Below, piece by piece: positions 17,938-26,311 of a DNA stretch of 64,000 bases. The stretch spans positions 124,001 through 188,000 of the forward strand of contig DDVS01000008.1 of assembly GCA_002345565.1 (NCBI GenBank), written 5' to 3'. Positions within the stretch are counted from its first letter, which is position 1, and each line of letters opens with the position of its first letter. The position numbers were made by a program, and so were the translations under genes. The notes under the pieces are model-generated. The model saw nothing but the letters and a program-made list of their open reading frames with translations. It had not been told where the DNA came from and searched no databases. The stretch is from Flavobacteriales bacterium UBA2306 (GTDB lineage Bacteria; Bacteroidota; Bacteroidia; Flavobacteriales; Weeksellaceae).

Positions 17938-18011
17938 CTTCGACTCCGCTCAGACTGACAATCTTACAACAAATGTTAGTATTCGAAATGTCACGCTGAG
18001 CGGAGTCGAAG
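17938..18011. repeat. Inverted repeat family D, intact copy
   Basis: CTTCGACTCCGCTCAG (17938-17953) is the perfect reverse complement of 17996-18011. With two mismatches the arms extend to 23 nt, ending TGACA / TGTCA. Loop of 28 nt. It sits between hutH and the GNAT gene. Short, decayed or rearranged relatives are at 14663-14730 and 19694-19747. Confidence 0.8.
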
Positions 18012-18022
18012 CGTTTTCCTCA

Positions 18023-18484
18023 ATGAAATTATTAATAAAAATCCTCAGAACAACTTCCGAAAATCCCGATTTTCAAAATCTCGTAAAACTACTAGACGCT
18101 TATCTTGCAATGATGGATGGCGAAGAACACGCTTTTTATCATCAATACAACAAAATCGATATGCTGAAAAACTGTGTCGTGATTTTTAATAATGATGAAG
18201 CGGTTGCCTGTGGTGCAATCAAAGAATTAGATACAAAATCGATGGAAGTGAAAAGAATGTTCACGCTTCCTGAGAAACGTGGAAAAGGTTTGGCTTCTAA
18301 AATTTTAAATGAGTTAGAGGTTTGGTCTAAAGAATTAGGTTACGAAAAAACGGTTTTGGAAACTGGAAAACGGCTAACCGAAGCTGTTGCGCTTTACAAC
18401 AAATGTGGCTACAAAATCGTTCCCAATTATGGTCAATATGTCGGAGTTGATAACAGCGTTTGTTTTGAGAAAATATTGGACTAA
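18023..18484 (+). CDS. GNAT-family N-acetyltransferase
   Basis: A 153-residue acetyltransferase. The acetyl-CoA binding motif A is clear: VKRMFTLPEKRGKGLASKIL (R/Q-x-x-G-x-G/A loop RGKGLA), followed by the beta-bulge region VLETGKRLTEAVALYNKCGY, a typical GNAT ending. The acceptor substrate is not known. I place the start at ATG 18023. The frame is open further upstream to 17906, but that extension runs through an intergenic palindromic repeat and overlaps the end of hutH, so it is unlikely to be coding. Confidence 0.87.
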   Translation: MKLLIKILRTTSENPDFQNLVKLLDAYLAMMDGEEHAFYHQYNKIDMLKNCVVIFNNDEAVACGAIKELDTKSMEVKRMFTLPEKRGKGLASKILNELEVWSKELGYEKTVLETGKRLTEAVALYNKCGYKIVPNYGQYVGVDNSVCFEKILD

Positions 18485-18539
18485 ATCCCAGAGGGATAAA
18501 CTATTAACAGAAAAAAACTGCATCATCAATTAAAACTCC

Positions 18540-18584
18540 GTAGGAGCGACCTGTAATTTATTGTAATCAACAGGTCGCTCCTAC
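18540..18584. repeat. Inverted repeat family E (GTAGGAGCGACCTGT)
   Basis: GTAGGAGCGACCTGT (18540-18554) and its perfect reverse complement (18570-18584) form a 15-bp stem with a 15-nt loop. The stem extends outward with a few mismatches to about 24 bp, followed by CTTTTTG. It lies between convergent GNAT and ygiD-like genes and could serve as a terminator. A small hairpin (TGCTCC/GGAGCA, 18626-18640) follows. Confidence 0.75.
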
Positions 18585-18655
18585 AGAGCTTTTTGTTTGT
18601 TTATCTGATGTTGCTATTAACAAATTGCTCCGCTGGAGCATTGCGGAAAAAGTAT

Positions 18656-19483
18656 TTATCCAATTCTTATTGAGGTCATACTCAATGAACCACCTATTAA
18701 CGAGTCATTGAATAATGATAATTCTTCTGATTTTTCTTTCAGTCCAAGATTGTAAATCATTGGCAGGAAATGGTCAGGTGTTGGCACTGCATATTGCAAG
18801 AACGAACCTTGTTTCTGATAATCTATTAATTTTTGAAAATCACCGTCCAAAATCCAATTGTTAGTTTTTTCGCGAGCTTCTATCGCCCAATCCCAGCCTG
18901 CACCAACGGTATCTATATTTTTCCAGTCAATCAATCGGAGGTTGTGGACAATGTTTCCGCTTCCGATAATTAGGATTCCCTTCTCGCGGAGTTTGGATAA
19001 TTTTTTTGCCAAATCAAAGTGATATTGAGGCGGTTTTGTATAATCTATACTCAACTGGATTACCGGAATATCCGCATCTGGATAAAGATGTCGTAACACC
19101 GACCAAACGCCGTGGTCCAATCCCCAATTATGGTCTTCTTCTACCAAAACCGGAGCTAATAATTCCGCAGTTTCTTTAGCTAATTCGGGACTTCCTTTTG
19201 TTGGATATTGAACATCAAAAAGTTCTTTTGGGAAGCCATAAAAATCGTGAATGGTTTTCGGCATATCCATCGCCGTTACAAAAGTTCCTTTGGTGAACCA
19301 ATGTGCAGAGATACAAATAATTGCATTTGGGTTCGGGATTTCTTTGCTGATATTCCTGAATCCCTGAACAAAAATATTCTCTTCGATGGCGTTCATCGGA
19401 GAACCGTGTCCTAAAAACAAAACCGGCATTTTTTCTGTGGTTCGGAAGTTGTCAGATATTTTTGAAAGGTCGTTGAGATTCAT
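18656..19483 (-). CDS. ygiD: 4,5-DOPA dioxygenase extradiol-like protein (YgiD family)
   Basis: A 275-residue LigB-type class III extradiol ring-cleavage dioxygenase, homologous to E. coli YgiD and plant DODA. Metal-ligand motifs are LFLGHGSPMNA (His near residue 26), SAHWFT and the DHGVWSVLRHLYPDADIPV segment; LIIGSGNIVHNLR is also characteristic. The family acts on catechol-type substrates such as L-DOPA in vitro; the physiological substrate in bacteria is unclear. Full length. The 3' side carries convergent-gene repeats, and the upstream side is a 378-bp repeat-bearing gap. Confidence 0.9.
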   Translation of the reverse strand: MNLNDLSKISDNFRTTEKMPVLFLGHGSPMNAIEENIFVQGFRNISKEIPNPNAIICISAHWFTKGTFVTAMDMPKTIHDFYGFPKELFDVQYPTKGSPELAKETAELLAPVLVEEDHNWGLDHGVWSVLRHLYPDADIPVIQLSIDYTKPPQYHFDLAKKLSKLREKGILIIGSGNIVHNLRLIDWKNIDTVGAGWDWAIEAREKTNNWILDGDFQKLIDYQKQGSFLQYAVPTPDHFLPMIYNLGLKEKSEELSLFNDSLIGGSLSMTSIRIG

Positions 19484-19861
19484 ATTTTTTTGTAAAAAGT
19501 AAAATGTATTAATTTAAAAAGTATTTTATTTTCTCGCAGATTTGGCTGATTTTTTTACACTTAAGTTGATTATTTTAAACCACAAAAGTCACATAAGAAC
19601 AATTAAGTTTTTGAAATCTTCGATTTTTGGACAATGGTTAAATTGAAAAACTAATGTTCAACTTTGCGAAGCGCAGCCCGACTTGAGCGGACTCTTCGAG
19701 AAGCTCAGGGTGATAAATTGGAAGCCCTTCGACAAGCTCAGGATAAACAACAGGCGGATTAAGCTGCCCAAATAATTATTCTCAAAATCAAAAAAAGTAT
19801 AAACAAAGCGAACTCTGTTTATACTTTAAAAAACTCAAACTATAAATACTATTGTATTCTT
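19484..19861. repeat. Intergenic region with tandem family D-like units
   Basis: No gene is seen in this stretch. CTTCGAGAAGCTCAGGGTGA (19694-19713) and CTTCGACAAGCTCAGGATAA (19727-19746) are two direct units related to the family D arm. Just before them, CAGCCCGACTTGAGCGGA (19674-19691) resembles the reverse complement of the right block of family A. The result is a composite of repeat pieces. A minus-strand terminator occupies 19788-19827. Confidence 0.6.
19788..19827 (-). terminator. Terminator of yceI-like gene
   Basis: A 15-bp stem with one mismatch (arms 19794-19808 and 19813-19827) and loop CGAA. On the minus strand it is followed by a T run at 19793-19788. It begins 34 nt after the YceI-like stop codon. 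Confidence 0.75.
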
Positions 19862-20371
19862 TTATTGTTTTACAAACTGCAATTCGCCTGCAATTTTAAC
19901 TTCTTCGCTCACCATTACACCGCCTGTTTCCAAAGCTGCGTTCCAAGTCAAACCGAAGTCGCTTCTTTTGATTTTTCCTTCGAAAGAGAAACCTGCTTTT
20001 GTATTTCCCCAAGGGTCAGAATTGATTCCTCCGAAATCTACGTCCAAAGTCACTGGTTTTGTAACGCCATTGATTGTCAAGTTTCCTGTAACATCGCCGT
20101 TAAGAGTTGTAGCTTCGAAAGTAATTTTTGGGTTAACTTCTGCGTTGAAGAAATCTGCTGATTTCAGGTGCGCATCTCTGTCTGCATTATTTGTGAAAAT
20201 AGAATCTGTATCTACAAAAGCTGAAATTTTTGCATTAGCGAATGTATCATCTTCTGCATCAATCTCCGCGTTGAAAGTTGTGAATTCTCCTTTTACGTTG
20301 GAAATCATCAAGTGTTTTACTTTGAAAGTGATTTCGCTATGAGTTGGGTCTAATAACCATATAGTTGCCAT
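19862..20371 (-). CDS. YceI-family protein
   Basis: A 169-residue lipocalin-like beta-barrel protein. The hallmarks are WLLDPTHSEITFKVKHLMIS at the N-terminus, VDTDSIFTNNADRDAHLKSADFFNAE in the middle and FEGKIKRSDFGLTWN near the end. YceI proteins bind long isoprenoid or lipid chains. Unlike the periplasmic E. coli YceI, this one has no signal peptide (starts MATIWLLDP), so it is probably cytoplasmic. It has its own terminator. Link to the nearby HMG-CoA reductase (isoprenoid supply) is possible but speculative. Confidence 0.93.
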   Translation of the reverse strand: MATIWLLDPTHSEITFKVKHLMISNVKGEFTTFNAEIDAEDDTFANAKISAFVDTDSIFTNNADRDAHLKSADFFNAEVNPKITFEATTLNGDVTGNLTINGVTKPVTLDVDFGGINSDPWGNTKAGFSFEGKIKRSDFGLTWNAALETGGVMVSEEVKIAGELQFVKQ

Positions 20372-20442
20372 AATTTTAATATTTTGTTGTTTAATTATAA
20401 TGCAAATTTAGGCTGGTCAGATTTCCCCCACATTGATGTAAG

Positions 20443-21207
20443 TTAAGAATTGTATTTCTCGGTCAAATATTTCCAATAACGTTTAGGAACGTGCTGGATG
20501 TGGAGCTTTGTATTTTTCCGTTCCTTAATATTGGTCTTTGTGAAATAACTTTGCCAGAGCGTTTGATATTTTTTCTCTTCGTCGTGGAATTTTTCTTTGT
20601 ACTGATTGAGATTAAGTTTTTCATCGGGATAAAAGAATTCGCAGTTTTCCAAATCATAAAACAATCCGTAATGTCTTCTCAAATCATAAATCATCCATTT
20701 CTGGTCTGCGTATCGGTCTTTGAAATGTTTTCGAATTAAAGGTAACACATTGAAATCCGGGTCGATTTTTGCGAAATAAATATCATCCTGCATTTTTTCG
20801 AATCTTACAAAAGCGGTCATTCTGTGTCTTTCGCGACTGACGGATTTGCAGATTTTTGATATTTTCAAAATATCATCGTTAGCGAAATTTTGGAGAATAT
20901 TGTCGTTTGGATGTTTGATGGATTGTTTTACTGCAGAAAAAATAAGTTGTTCTAATTCTGAATCTTCGGAAAGATAAACTTTGATTAATTGATTGATTCC
21001 TGATTTGCCGATGTTTTGTTCTAGTTTATTAAGAACTCTTTCAGATTTTTCGGTTTGAGTTACAACCTCGTGAATCTCCGCAAACATATTCTCTTGCTGG
21101 AAAGTTTCTTTGTTTTTGATTTCCACATCTTGATAACGGTATTCAAAAATTTCAAATATCGCTGTGAAAAGTCCATCGAAACTACCGTCATAGAGAAGAG
21201 TGGTCAT
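20443..21207 (-). CDS. TIGR03915-like putative DNA metabolism/repair protein
   Basis: A 254-residue protein that I recognise as the TIGR03915 (SAM-linked DNA metabolism) family: N-terminal LLYDGSFDGLFTAIFEIFEYRY, central ICKSVSRERHRMTAFVRFEK, then FNVLPLIRKHFKDRYADQKWMIYDLRRHYG and a C-terminal HVPKRYWKYLTE. Members occur almost always beside a radical SAM protein with a helix-hairpin-helix tail, as here (21574-22830, same strand). The biochemical activity is unknown. Gap to the SemiSWEET gene upstream is 27 nt, so all three genes are likely one operon. Confidence 0.82.
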   Translation of the reverse strand: MTTLLYDGSFDGLFTAIFEIFEYRYQDVEIKNKETFQQENMFAEIHEVVTQTEKSERVLNKLEQNIGKSGINQLIKVYLSEDSELEQLIFSAVKQSIKHPNDNILQNFANDDILKISKICKSVSRERHRMTAFVRFEKMQDDIYFAKIDPDFNVLPLIRKHFKDRYADQKWMIYDLRRHYGLFYDLENCEFFYPDEKLNLNQYKEKFHDEEKKYQTLWQSYFTKTNIKERKNTKLHIQHVPKRYWKYLTEKYNS

Positions 21208-21234
21208 TTTTTTCAGATTTGTAAAAAATAAATT

Positions 21235-21498
21235 TTACAGTGCAGTATAAAAGGTGTAAAACCCAAACACAATGCCAGGAGAATTAGCAATGGCAACTGG
21301 CCAGTCGCGTTTTGGCTTTTTAAATAATCCATAACAAACCCAGAGCGTACAGTTAATCGCTGCGACGAGAGGCTGCAGCCAATCGCCTTTTTTTCCGTGG
21401 ATGTTATTATCAATTTGAGAGATATAAGAAACATACATTGCCATTGCAGTTACTGTGGCTACCCATCCCAATATTCTAAAGAATTTTCCGTTTTTCAT
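21235..21498 (-). CDS. SemiSWEET-family sugar transporter
   Basis: An 87-residue protein with three membrane helices, near residues 8-26, 41-58 and 67-86: the triple-helix-bundle size of a SemiSWEET half-transporter that works as a dimer. The end of the third helix region, with the conserved Asn-Ser-Pro-Gly before a Gly-rich helix (ANSPGIVFGFYTFYT), fits the MtN3/saliva pattern, as does the first-helix TVTAMAMYVSYISQI. Substrates are usually mono- or disaccharides. It sits between two genes of a DNA-metabolism pair; the 75-nt gap to the radical SAM gene upstream and the 27-nt gap to the other gene suggest cotranscription. Confidence 0.83.
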   Translation of the reverse strand: MKNGKFFRILGWVATVTAMAMYVSYISQIDNNIHGKKGDWLQPLVAAINCTLWVCYGLFKKPKRDWPVAIANSPGIVFGFYTFYTAL

Positions 21499-21573
21499 AC
21501 CTAAAATTATAATTGAATATTGCCAAATTACAAAAAATCAAACAAACGGTTTTTGCCAAAGGTGATGGTTTGT

Positions 21574-22830
21574 TTAAAACAATGTCATTTGTTGAGAAAA
21601 CTGATTTTGAAATTTGGACTGACTTCCACCGATGATTAATTTCCTTAAATTCAAATCGGTTAGATGTTTCAAAAATGGATTTCCGTAAGTGAAATCTATA
21701 AAATACTTGGCACGATTTGTAGCTGCACCGAGTTTTTTAAGATGGTCAATACTCAAAACTTGAAACTGTCTTGCGCTTACAATTTTCTGCGCCGTTTTCA
21801 CTCCAATTCCCGGAATTCTGAGAATCATTTTATAATCAGCAGTTTGAAGATTTACTGGAAACTGATCTAAGTTTCTCAAAGCCCAACTCAATTTCGGGTC
21901 AACTTCTAAATCTAGAAATGGCATACCAGAATCCAAAATTTCATCCGCTTTAAAACCATAAAACCTCATCAGCCAATCGGATTGATACAAACGATTTTCT
22001 CTCAAAACAGGAACTTCTGCCGTAATAGCAGGCAAACGATTATCCACAGTTACAGGAATATAACCAGAATAATAAACCCGTTTCATTCCGTAATTCTTAT
22101 AGAAATGATCCGCCACTTTGATGATTTGCAAATCGTTTTCATTAGTTGCACCAACAATCATTTGAGTTGATTGTCCAGCGGGAGCGAATTTCGGAGCGCT
22201 TCGGATGATTTTCTTTTCATCTTTATATTGCTGAATTCCTTTCTGAACGATTCTCATGGGCTGAAGCATATCTTCACGATTTTTATCTGGAGCCAATAAT
22301 TTCAAACCAGATTCGGTCGGAATTTCGAGGTTTACGGAAAGTCGGTCGGCATAAAGTGCGGCTTCGTTCATCAAATCATCACTCGCTCCGGGAATTGATT
22401 TCAAATGAATATAACCATTGAAATTATGTTCGATTCTCAACTTTTTCGCCACTCGAACCAAACGTTCCATTGTTGTGTCTGCATCTTTAAAAATTCCGGA
22501 ACTTAGAAATAAACCTTCGATGTAATTTCGTCTGTAAAAACTGATGGTCAAATCAACAACTTCCTCAACTGTGAAAGCAGCACGTTTGATATCATTGGAT
22601 TTTCTGGAAACGCAATAGATGCAGTCGTAAATACAATGATTGGTCAAAAGGATTTTAAGAAGCGAAACACAACGTCCGTCTTCTGTATAGGTATGGCAAA
22701 TTCCACTGGCTGAACTGTCTCCCAAACCTCCATTATTCTTTCTTTTTCCACCGCTTGAAGAACACGAAACGTCGTACTTCGCAGCATCTGCAAGTATCTC
22801 GAGCTTTTCTTTTATGCGGTCGAAATTCAT
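21574..22830 (-). CDS. Putative DNA modification/repair radical SAM protein
   Basis: A 418-residue radical SAM enzyme of the TIGR03916 type. The cluster-binding motif is C66-x3-C70-x2-C73 (NHCIYDCIYC). It is preceded by a conserved Cys-rich leader (SGICHTYTEDGRCVSLLK). Near residues 350-385 a helix-hairpin-helix (ILRIPGIGVKTAQKIVSARQ) suggests nucleic-acid binding. The family is predicted to act on DNA, but neither substrate nor reaction is established. It heads an apparent three-gene operon with SemiSWEET and the TIGR03915-like partner. A conserved pairing of these two families is known from genome surveys. Confidence 0.88.
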   Translation of the reverse strand: MNFDRIKEKLEILADAAKYDVSCSSSGGKRKNNGGLGDSSASGICHTYTEDGRCVSLLKILLTNHCIYDCIYCVSRKSNDIKRAAFTVEEVVDLTISFYRRNYIEGLFLSSGIFKDADTTMERLVRVAKKLRIEHNFNGYIHLKSIPGASDDLMNEAALYADRLSVNLEIPTESGLKLLAPDKNREDMLQPMRIVQKGIQQYKDEKKIIRSAPKFAPAGQSTQMIVGATNENDLQIIKVADHFYKNYGMKRVYYSGYIPVTVDNRLPAITAEVPVLRENRLYQSDWLMRFYGFKADEILDSGMPFLDLEVDPKLSWALRNLDQFPVNLQTADYKMILRIPGIGVKTAQKIVSARQFQVLSIDHLKKLGAATNRAKYFIDFTYGNPFLKHLTDLNLRKLIIGGSQSKFQNQFSQQMTLF

Positions 22831-22976
22831 TTTTAGAAGATTATTTTTTGAATGGAATTGATTAGAAAATTAATGTCAAAAATAATTCCATAATTGAGAA
22901 AAGTCAACATTTAAATGCATTAAGTTATCAACAAAAACTGTTAAAATTTATATCTTTACCAACATAAATTTTTGAT

Positions 22977-24305
22977 ATGAATCATCAACCTGTTGAAGGG
23001 TTTTCAAAACTTTCTAAACAAAGAAAAATTGACTGGCTTATTTCCGAATATCTAAGTAACGACAGAAGTTACGAGCAGATTTTACAGCAATATTGGAATA
23101 ACGACCACGACCTGCAAAAACTTCACGAAGAGTTCTCGGAAAATACGATTTCCAATTTTTATATGCCTTACGGAATTGCTCCAAATTTCCTGATTGACGG
23201 AAAACTTTTGGCTCTTCCAATGGCTGTGGAAGAAAGTTCGGTTGTAGCTGCTGCTTCCAAAGCTGCAAAATTCTGGCTGGACAAAGGCGGTTTCAAAACG
23301 ACTATTATCAACACAGAAAAATTGGGTCACATACATTTCGTTCTGAATGTTGAACCACATAAACTGCTTCATTTTTTCAATTTTAAACTGAAGAAAAAAT
23401 TGCTTGAAGCAACCGAAGATATCACTGCCAATATGAGAAAAAGAGGCGGTGGAATTTTGGATATCAAACTGATTGATAAAACTTCTGAACTGGAGAATTA
23501 TTTCCAATTGAAAGCGAGTTTTGATACGGTAGATTCTATGGGAGCTAATTTCATCAATTCTTGTCTGGAGCAATTCGGGAAAACTTTGAAAGAAGAAGTT
23601 ACAAACGAAAACGAATTTTCTCAGGAAGAAAAAGAATCGCTTCAAATTGTGATGAATATTCTTTCCAATTACACACCAGATTGTGTTGTAAGAGCCGAAG
23701 TGTCTTGTAAAATTGAAGATTTGAAAGACGATAGTGGCATCTCGAATGAAGAATTTGCGTGGAAATTCAAACGTGCTGTGACGATTGCAGAAATCGAGCC
23801 TTACAGAGCAACGACACACAACAAAGGAATTATGAACGGTGTGGACGCTGTTGTCATTGCTACAGGAAATGATTTCCGTGCAACAGAAGCTTGTGCTCAC
23901 GCTTATGCAGCGAGAAATGGAAAATATTCTTCATTAACACATTGTACAACGGATAATGGGATTTTCAGATTTTGGATTGACTTACCGATTTCTGTTGGCG
24001 TTGTTGGCGGATTGACAAATCTTCATCCATTAGTGAAATTCTCTTTGGCTTTGTTAGGAAAACCTTCTGCTCAAGAATTGATGAGTATTTTGGCGGTTTC
24101 GGGATTGGCTCAGAATTTTGGAGCGCTTCGTTCTTTGGTAACGACAGGAATCCAGAAAGGTCATATGAAAATGCACCTTTTCAATATCCTGAATCAGTTT
24201 GGTGCTACAGAAGAAGAGAAACAACATTTTGTGAGTTATTTCAAAGATAAAACAGTAAGTCATCACGAAGTGATTGCGGAATTGGAGAAATTGAGACAGA
24301 AATAA
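22977..24305 (+). CDS. HMG-CoA reductase, class II (mevalonate pathway)
   Basis: A 442-residue enzyme interconverting HMG-CoA and mevalonate. Class II features are present: PMAVEESSVVAAAS with catalytic E85, HNKGIMNGVDAV with K283, ATGNDFRA with D299 and the C-terminal KGHMKMH with H396, corresponding to E83, K267, D283 and H381 of the Pseudomonas mevalonii enzyme. Automatic annotation usually calls this type degradative, but flavobacteria make isoprenoids through mevalonate, so a biosynthetic role is more likely. A TATCTTTA box (22951-22958) is a near-consensus -7. A small membrane-protein gene starts 3 nt after its stop codon. Confidence 0.93.
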   Translation: MNHQPVEGFSKLSKQRKIDWLISEYLSNDRSYEQILQQYWNNDHDLQKLHEEFSENTISNFYMPYGIAPNFLIDGKLLALPMAVEESSVVAAASKAAKFWLDKGGFKTTIINTEKLGHIHFVLNVEPHKLLHFFNFKLKKKLLEATEDITANMRKRGGGILDIKLIDKTSELENYFQLKASFDTVDSMGANFINSCLEQFGKTLKEEVTNENEFSQEEKESLQIVMNILSNYTPDCVVRAEVSCKIEDLKDDSGISNEEFAWKFKRAVTIAEIEPYRATTHNKGIMNGVDAVVIATGNDFRATEACAHAYAARNGKYSSLTHCTTDNGIFRFWIDLPISVGVVGGLTNLHPLVKFSLALLGKPSAQELMSILAVSGLAQNFGALRSLVTTGIQKGHMKMHLFNILNQFGATEEEKQHFVSYFKDKTVSHHEVIAELEKLRQK

Positions 24306-24308
24306 AAT

Positions 24309-24479
24309 ATGTTTGGAATTGCACTTTCAGCTTTTATGCTGGTTTTTGGAATATTTCTAAAGTTGACAAAAAATCAAGGTTTTGCTAGTTCCAAAAGATT
24401 TGCTTGGCTTTTTATCATCTTAGGAATTATTACGTTGGTTGGAAGAATTATTATTTTAAATCAAAAAGGAGAATTATAA
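24309..24479 (+). CDS. Small hypothetical membrane protein (56 aa)
   Basis: A 56-residue open frame, ATG to TAA, 3 nt downstream of the HMG-CoA reductase stop and 1 nt before the next ATG. It encodes two hydrophobic helices (MFGIALSAFMLVFGIFLKL and WLFIILGIITLVGRIIIL) joined by a short basic loop. Tight packing on both sides and an AAAGGAG-like sequence before the following gene argue that it is a real gene in an operon. I do not recognise the family. Confidence 0.7.
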   Translation: MFGIALSAFMLVFGIFLKLTKNQGFASSKRFAWLFIILGIITLVGRIIILNQKGEL

Positions 24480-24480
24480 T

Positions 24481-24867
24481 ATGAAAAACTTTACTTTAAT
24501 CATAGGCGGAATCTACGGTTTGCTATCCGTAATTCTTGGCGCATTTGGAGCACACGCATTCAAAAAAATATTATCTGTAGAAAGATTAGAGAGCTTTGAA
24601 ACTGGTGTTAGATATCAGATTTATGCCGCTTTCTTTTTATTGATTGTTGGATATATTTTGAAATTTGAAACCTCATCTGAAAAATGGATTTCGATTCTGA
24701 TGATTGCGGGAACATTCTTGTTTTCTGTAAGTATTTATTTCCTCAGTTTCCAAGATGTTTGGAATGTTAATCTGAAATTCCTTGGGCCAATTACGCCGCT
24801 TGGTGGATTGTTTATGATTATCTCTTGGGGAATGCTAATTTTACATTTCATAAAGAATAAGATTTAA
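24481..24867 (+). CDS. DUF423 (YgdD-family) membrane protein
   Basis: A 128-residue protein with four membrane helices. The N-terminal GGIYGLLSVILGAFGAHAFK and the following ETGVRYQIYAAFFLL are the DUF423 signature, and FLGPITPLGGLFMIISWGML closes it. Function is unknown across the family. It is the third gene of an HMG-CoA reductase - small membrane protein - DUF423 run and ends at a bidirectional terminator. Confidence 0.9.
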   Translation: MKNFTLIIGGIYGLLSVILGAFGAHAFKKILSVERLESFETGVRYQIYAAFFLLIVGYILKFETSSEKWISILMIAGTFLFSVSIYFLSFQDVWNVNLKFLGPITPLGGLFMIISWGMLILHFIKNKI

Positions 24868-24874
24868 TCCAATA

Positions 24875-24905
24875 AAAAAGTTCAGGCAAAACCTGAACTT
24901 TTTGT
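24875..24905. terminator. Bidirectional terminator between DUF423 and tolC-like genes
   Basis: A perfect 12-bp stem (AAAAAGTTCAGG / CCTGAACTTTTT), loop CAAAA, lies between two convergent genes. Confidence 0.88.
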
Positions 24906-24907
24906 TT

Positions 24908-26311
24908 TTATAAAGTGAAATTCTCCTTCATCCATTTCAACTTATTGAAGCTTTTAAGGAATTTGGTTCTAATGGAAATGAATTTCTCTTGCGCTTCGAT
25001 GACTTTATTCTCTCTTGAATTAATCAAGAATAATGAACTTTCTCCGTTGCTGTATCTCGTTTCTTCTGCAGACAAAAGTCGTTCGTAGTTTTTAAGATTA
25101 TTTTCGGAAAGTTCAATTTGCGTTCGGTAATTCAGAATCTCATTTTTGTACGTTTCGATTTTGGTGGCGAGTTCCCTTATTTTGTAATTGGTATCCAACT
25201 CATTCTGATTCAGTTTTATTTTCGCAATCTGATAATTGGCTCTGGCTTCTCTTTGGAAAATCGGGATTTCCAGCTTCAAACCATATTGAAAATTATTATC
25301 AAAAAGCGGAAGATAATCTGCTTTGTAATTTTTTTTGTTGAAGAAATTATAAGTAAAATCAATCTTTGGAAGGAAACTTTGCCACTTCAGCCGCCGTTCA
25401 CTTTCTAAGATATTTTGTTTCTGATTATAATATAAAATCGAAAGATGCGAACTAATTTGTCGGGATTCTACATCATTAATCAAGAATTCATAATCGGTGT
25501 AAGCCAGATTATTCGTAAGGTCATCAGAAGGATAAATCATTTGCGAAAGCTCATAAACCTGCTGATTTTCTTTCCAAAGAAACAACTGAAGTTCCTGAGT
25601 TGTCTTCACAAAAGTCAAAAATGCATCACGCTGCTGAAGTTCAAAACTTTGCAACTGAGACAAAGCTTCTATCGTATCAATAGCAGGTTTTTCTCCATAT
25701 TCAAAAGTTTTGATTGTGAGCTTTAGACGTTCTCTGTTGATATCAATAATCTCGGTCTTCAGTTTATAAATCTCATAATTCTGAACCCATTCCAGATACT
25801 TATTTTCCGCATCCAAAAGCAGTTCGTTCGTTAAAACCGCTTGTTCAGCTTCGGTCATTTTCTGAGCAAATTTAGCTTGGTCCAGCATTGCTCTTCTCTT
25901 ATCATAAAGAAGATTTTTCGCCAACGGAATCGTTACGCCAAACTGGTATAAACCACCAACCGTTTCGGTATTGCTCAGTTTATCTCCTTCGATATAATTG
26001 TAACCTCCGTGGATATCAATCCCGTACCAAGTCGGAATCCCAAGTTCCAGATTTTTCTGTTTGTAATAGTTTGTTCCATCAATATTTTTCTCGCCCAACT
26101 TCCCACCTAAAACAGGGTCAAAACCACCTCTGGCTTGGGTAATTTCTGCCGTTGCAATCTTGTTTTGCAATTGATATTTCAAAGCTAACGGATGATAATT
26201 TTTCACAATTGAAATAAACTCAGTCGCCGATAACTTCAAAGAATCCTGAGCAAAATTAAACTGAACAAAAAGCAGAAAAACGAGAATAAATAGTTTATTT
26301 AGCTTTTTCAT
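24908..26311 (-). CDS. TolC-family outer membrane efflux protein
   Basis: A 467-residue outer-membrane channel of a tripartite exporter. Signal peptide residues 1-22 (ends FNFAQ). The two tandem helical repeats are visible as long Gln/Glu/Leu-rich coiled coils (near 115-240 and 330-460) with ARGGFDPVLGGKLGEKN near the start, a pattern common to Bacteroidota TolC proteins. I place the start at 26311: the frame is open to 26401, but the extra 30 residues overlap the upstream gene more deeply and hide the signal peptide. The start overlaps the hlyD-like stop by 17 nt, indicating translational coupling in the tetR-ABC-hlyD-tolC operon. Confidence 0.9.
   Translation of the reverse strand: MKKLNKLFILVFLLFVQFNFAQDSLKLSATEFISIVKNYHPLALKYQLQNKIATAEITQARGGFDPVLGGKLGEKNIDGTNYYKQKNLELGIPTWYGIDIHGGYNYIEGDKLSNTETVGGLYQFGVTIPLAKNLLYDKRRAMLDQAKFAQKMTEAEQAVLTNELLLDAENKYLEWVQNYEIYKLKTEIIDINRERLKLTIKTFEYGEKPAIDTIEALSQLQSFELQQRDAFLTFVKTTQELQLFLWKENQQVYELSQMIYPSDDLTNNLAYTDYEFLINDVESRQISSHLSILYYNQKQNILESERRLKWQSFLPKIDFTYNFFNKKNYKADYLPLFDNNFQYGLKLEIPIFQREARANYQIAKIKLNQNELDTNYKIRELATKIETYKNEILNYRTQIELSENNLKNYERLLSAEETRYSNGESSLFLINSRENKVIEAQEKFISIRTKFLKSFNKLKWMKENFTL

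Noticed and set aside
17906..18022. N-terminal extension of the GNAT gene
   Set aside because: It would translate a palindromic intergenic repeat and overlap hutH; the ATG at 18023 gives a normal family start.
23082..23900. 272-codon minus-strand frame inside the HMG-CoA reductase gene
   Set aside because: It is fully antisense to a well-supported gene, with a Phe/Cys-rich translation typical of a shadow frame.
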